Assembly: GCA_005893265.1 (NCBI GenBank)
Contig: VBOX01000064.1
Span: 1-33,339 of the forward strand
Direction of reading: 5' to 3'
Source: Candidatus Eiseniibacteriota bacterium
GTDB taxonomy: Bacteria; Eisenbacteria; RBG-16-71-46; SZUA-252
DNA length: 33,339 nt
The notes below the pieces were generated by a model, which made no database searches, had not been told where the DNA came from, and worked only from the letters and a program-made list of their open reading frames with translations. Each line of letters starts with the position of its first letter. Within the stretch, counting starts at the first letter, position 1. This document shows, one piece after another, positions 32,740 to 33,339 of the stretch. A program made the position numbers and the translations under genes.

Positions 32740-33001
32740 GGCCTCCCTTGTTGTCGGATCGAGCCGCGAGAACCTGAACCCGCAAGGACTAGGACCGCCG
32801 AGAATCTACTCGCTTCTCCATCCCTGCGGCTACCTATTTGCTACCTGGCCTTCGTCCGATGGTACCCGATCGGCCTTCGGAAGTCCCTCCCGGCGTATCG
32901 TTTGAGAGAGATCGCCGGCCGCTTCGATCCGATGGCACATGCCTTGCGATTTGCCTGATCGCCGGAACCTTTCGATCCACCCAGGTCACGAGGTGTGAGC
33001 C

Positions 33002-33339
33002 GTGAGCAGGCCTAAAATCCCAACGAGAACCCTGACTTCCATCCTCGTCGAGAGCGGAAACGTCACCGAGGCCCAAGTCGAGCAGGCGCTGGTCCGCCAG
33101 CGCGAAACGGGCACCCTCATCGGGGAGGCACTGGTCGAGCTGGGCTTCACGTCCGAGGAAAACATCGGTTGGGCGCTGTCGAAGCAGCTCGGCATTCCCT
33201 ATGTAGATGTGCGTCCCGAGGCGATCGATTCGGAGCAGGTGCGCCGCTTCCCCGAGCAGGTCCTGCGCCGAGTTCAAGCCGTGCCGCTCTTCGGCTCACG
33301 CAGCGAGCTCACCGTCGCCATGGCGGATCCGACGGACGG
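33002..33339 (+). CDS. PilB/GspE-type ATPase, N-terminal domain, truncated by window end
   Basis: 112 codons from a GTG (MSRPKIPTRTLTSILVESGN) run off the right edge. The sequence is the T2SSE_N/MshEN domain: ILVESGNVTEAQVEQALVRQ, GTLIGEALVELGFTSEENI, ALSKQLGIPYVDV and LTVAMADPTD. This domain precedes the ATPase of type IV pilus or type II secretion assembly proteins. GAGG lies about 10 nt upstream. The Walker motifs would lie beyond the window, so a stand-alone N-domain protein cannot be excluded. Divergent from the topoisomerase VI operon across 262 nt. Confidence 0.85.
   Translation, partial: MSRPKIPTRTLTSILVESGNVTEAQVEQALVRQRETGTLIGEALVELGFTSEENIGWALSKQLGIPYVDVRPEAIDSEQVRRFPEQVLRRVQAVPLFGSRSELTVAMADPTD

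Noticed and set aside
31015-32958. 647-aa plus-strand ORF
   Set aside because: Antisense shadow of topoisomerase VI B, whose motifs are unambiguous on the minus strand; the ORF product is Arg/Leu-rich without domains.
1-33339. tRNA, rRNA, CRISPR arrays, transposases
   Set aside because: I looked for conserved tRNA arms, regular short repeats and transposase motifs and saw none that hold up.

Overview
The window is about 33.3 kb of high-GC bacterial DNA with densely packed genes on both strands. It looks like a metagenome-derived member of a Gram-negative, FCB-adjacent lineage. Candidatus Eisenbacteria is my best guess. The basis is the many outer-membrane barrels with signal peptides, a large secreted repeat protein ending in a FlgD/T9SS-like C-terminal domain, and a bacterial topoisomerase VI. 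The lineage is an inference; no rRNA, tRNA, CRISPR or insertion sequence is visible.

Layout: (1) 1-3048, minus: an M1-type metallopeptidase cut by the window edge, and miaB. (2) 3161-4216, plus: a lone receiver-domain response regulator and dcd. (3) 4248-5758, minus: a small Cys/Met-rich secreted protein and an outer-membrane-type protein. (4) 5825-10731, plus: a compact acyl-CoA catabolic operon (3-hydroxyacyl-CoA dehydrogenase, aldehyde dehydrogenase, a broken PaaG-like crotonase, an intact enoyl-CoA hydratase, CoA-transferase subunit B), closed by a strong intrinsic terminator. (5) 10752-14837, plus: a giant secreted beta-propeller-like repeat protein with a frame-disrupted N-terminus, a 58-aa secreted peptide and a third crotonase. 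(6) 14834-17649, minus: mscL, CoA-transferase subunit A and pabB. (7) 17758-21711: an MFS transporter and an OsmC-like protein (plus), a DUF2079-type membrane protein (minus) and an unknown membrane protein (plus). (8) 21750-24272, minus: a FabL-type enoyl-ACP reductase, then an HMA-like secreted protein with a porin. (9) 24577-25558, plus: two LiaI/LiaF-like envelope proteins, one too short for the ORF track. (10) 25657-29229, plus: a metal-uptake cluster (His/Cys-rich secreted protein, outer-membrane protein, ZnuA/TroA-like binding protein, ABC permease) with no ATPase. (11) 29255-30027: two small proteins of unknown function. (12) 30000-32739, minus: topoisomerase VI B and A. (13) 33002 to the end: the N-terminus of a PilB/GspE-type ATPase.

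The most striking observation is that three genes carry the same kind of lesion: a short internal deletion that changes the frame while recognisable coding sequence continues in another frame. The three are the PaaG-like crotonase near 8260, the repeat protein near 10900 and the topoisomerase VI A subunit near 30140. They are either real gene decay or assembly errors, and the reads would decide. A second theme is metal handling: three separate loci each pair a small Cys/His-rich exported protein with an outer-membrane barrel.
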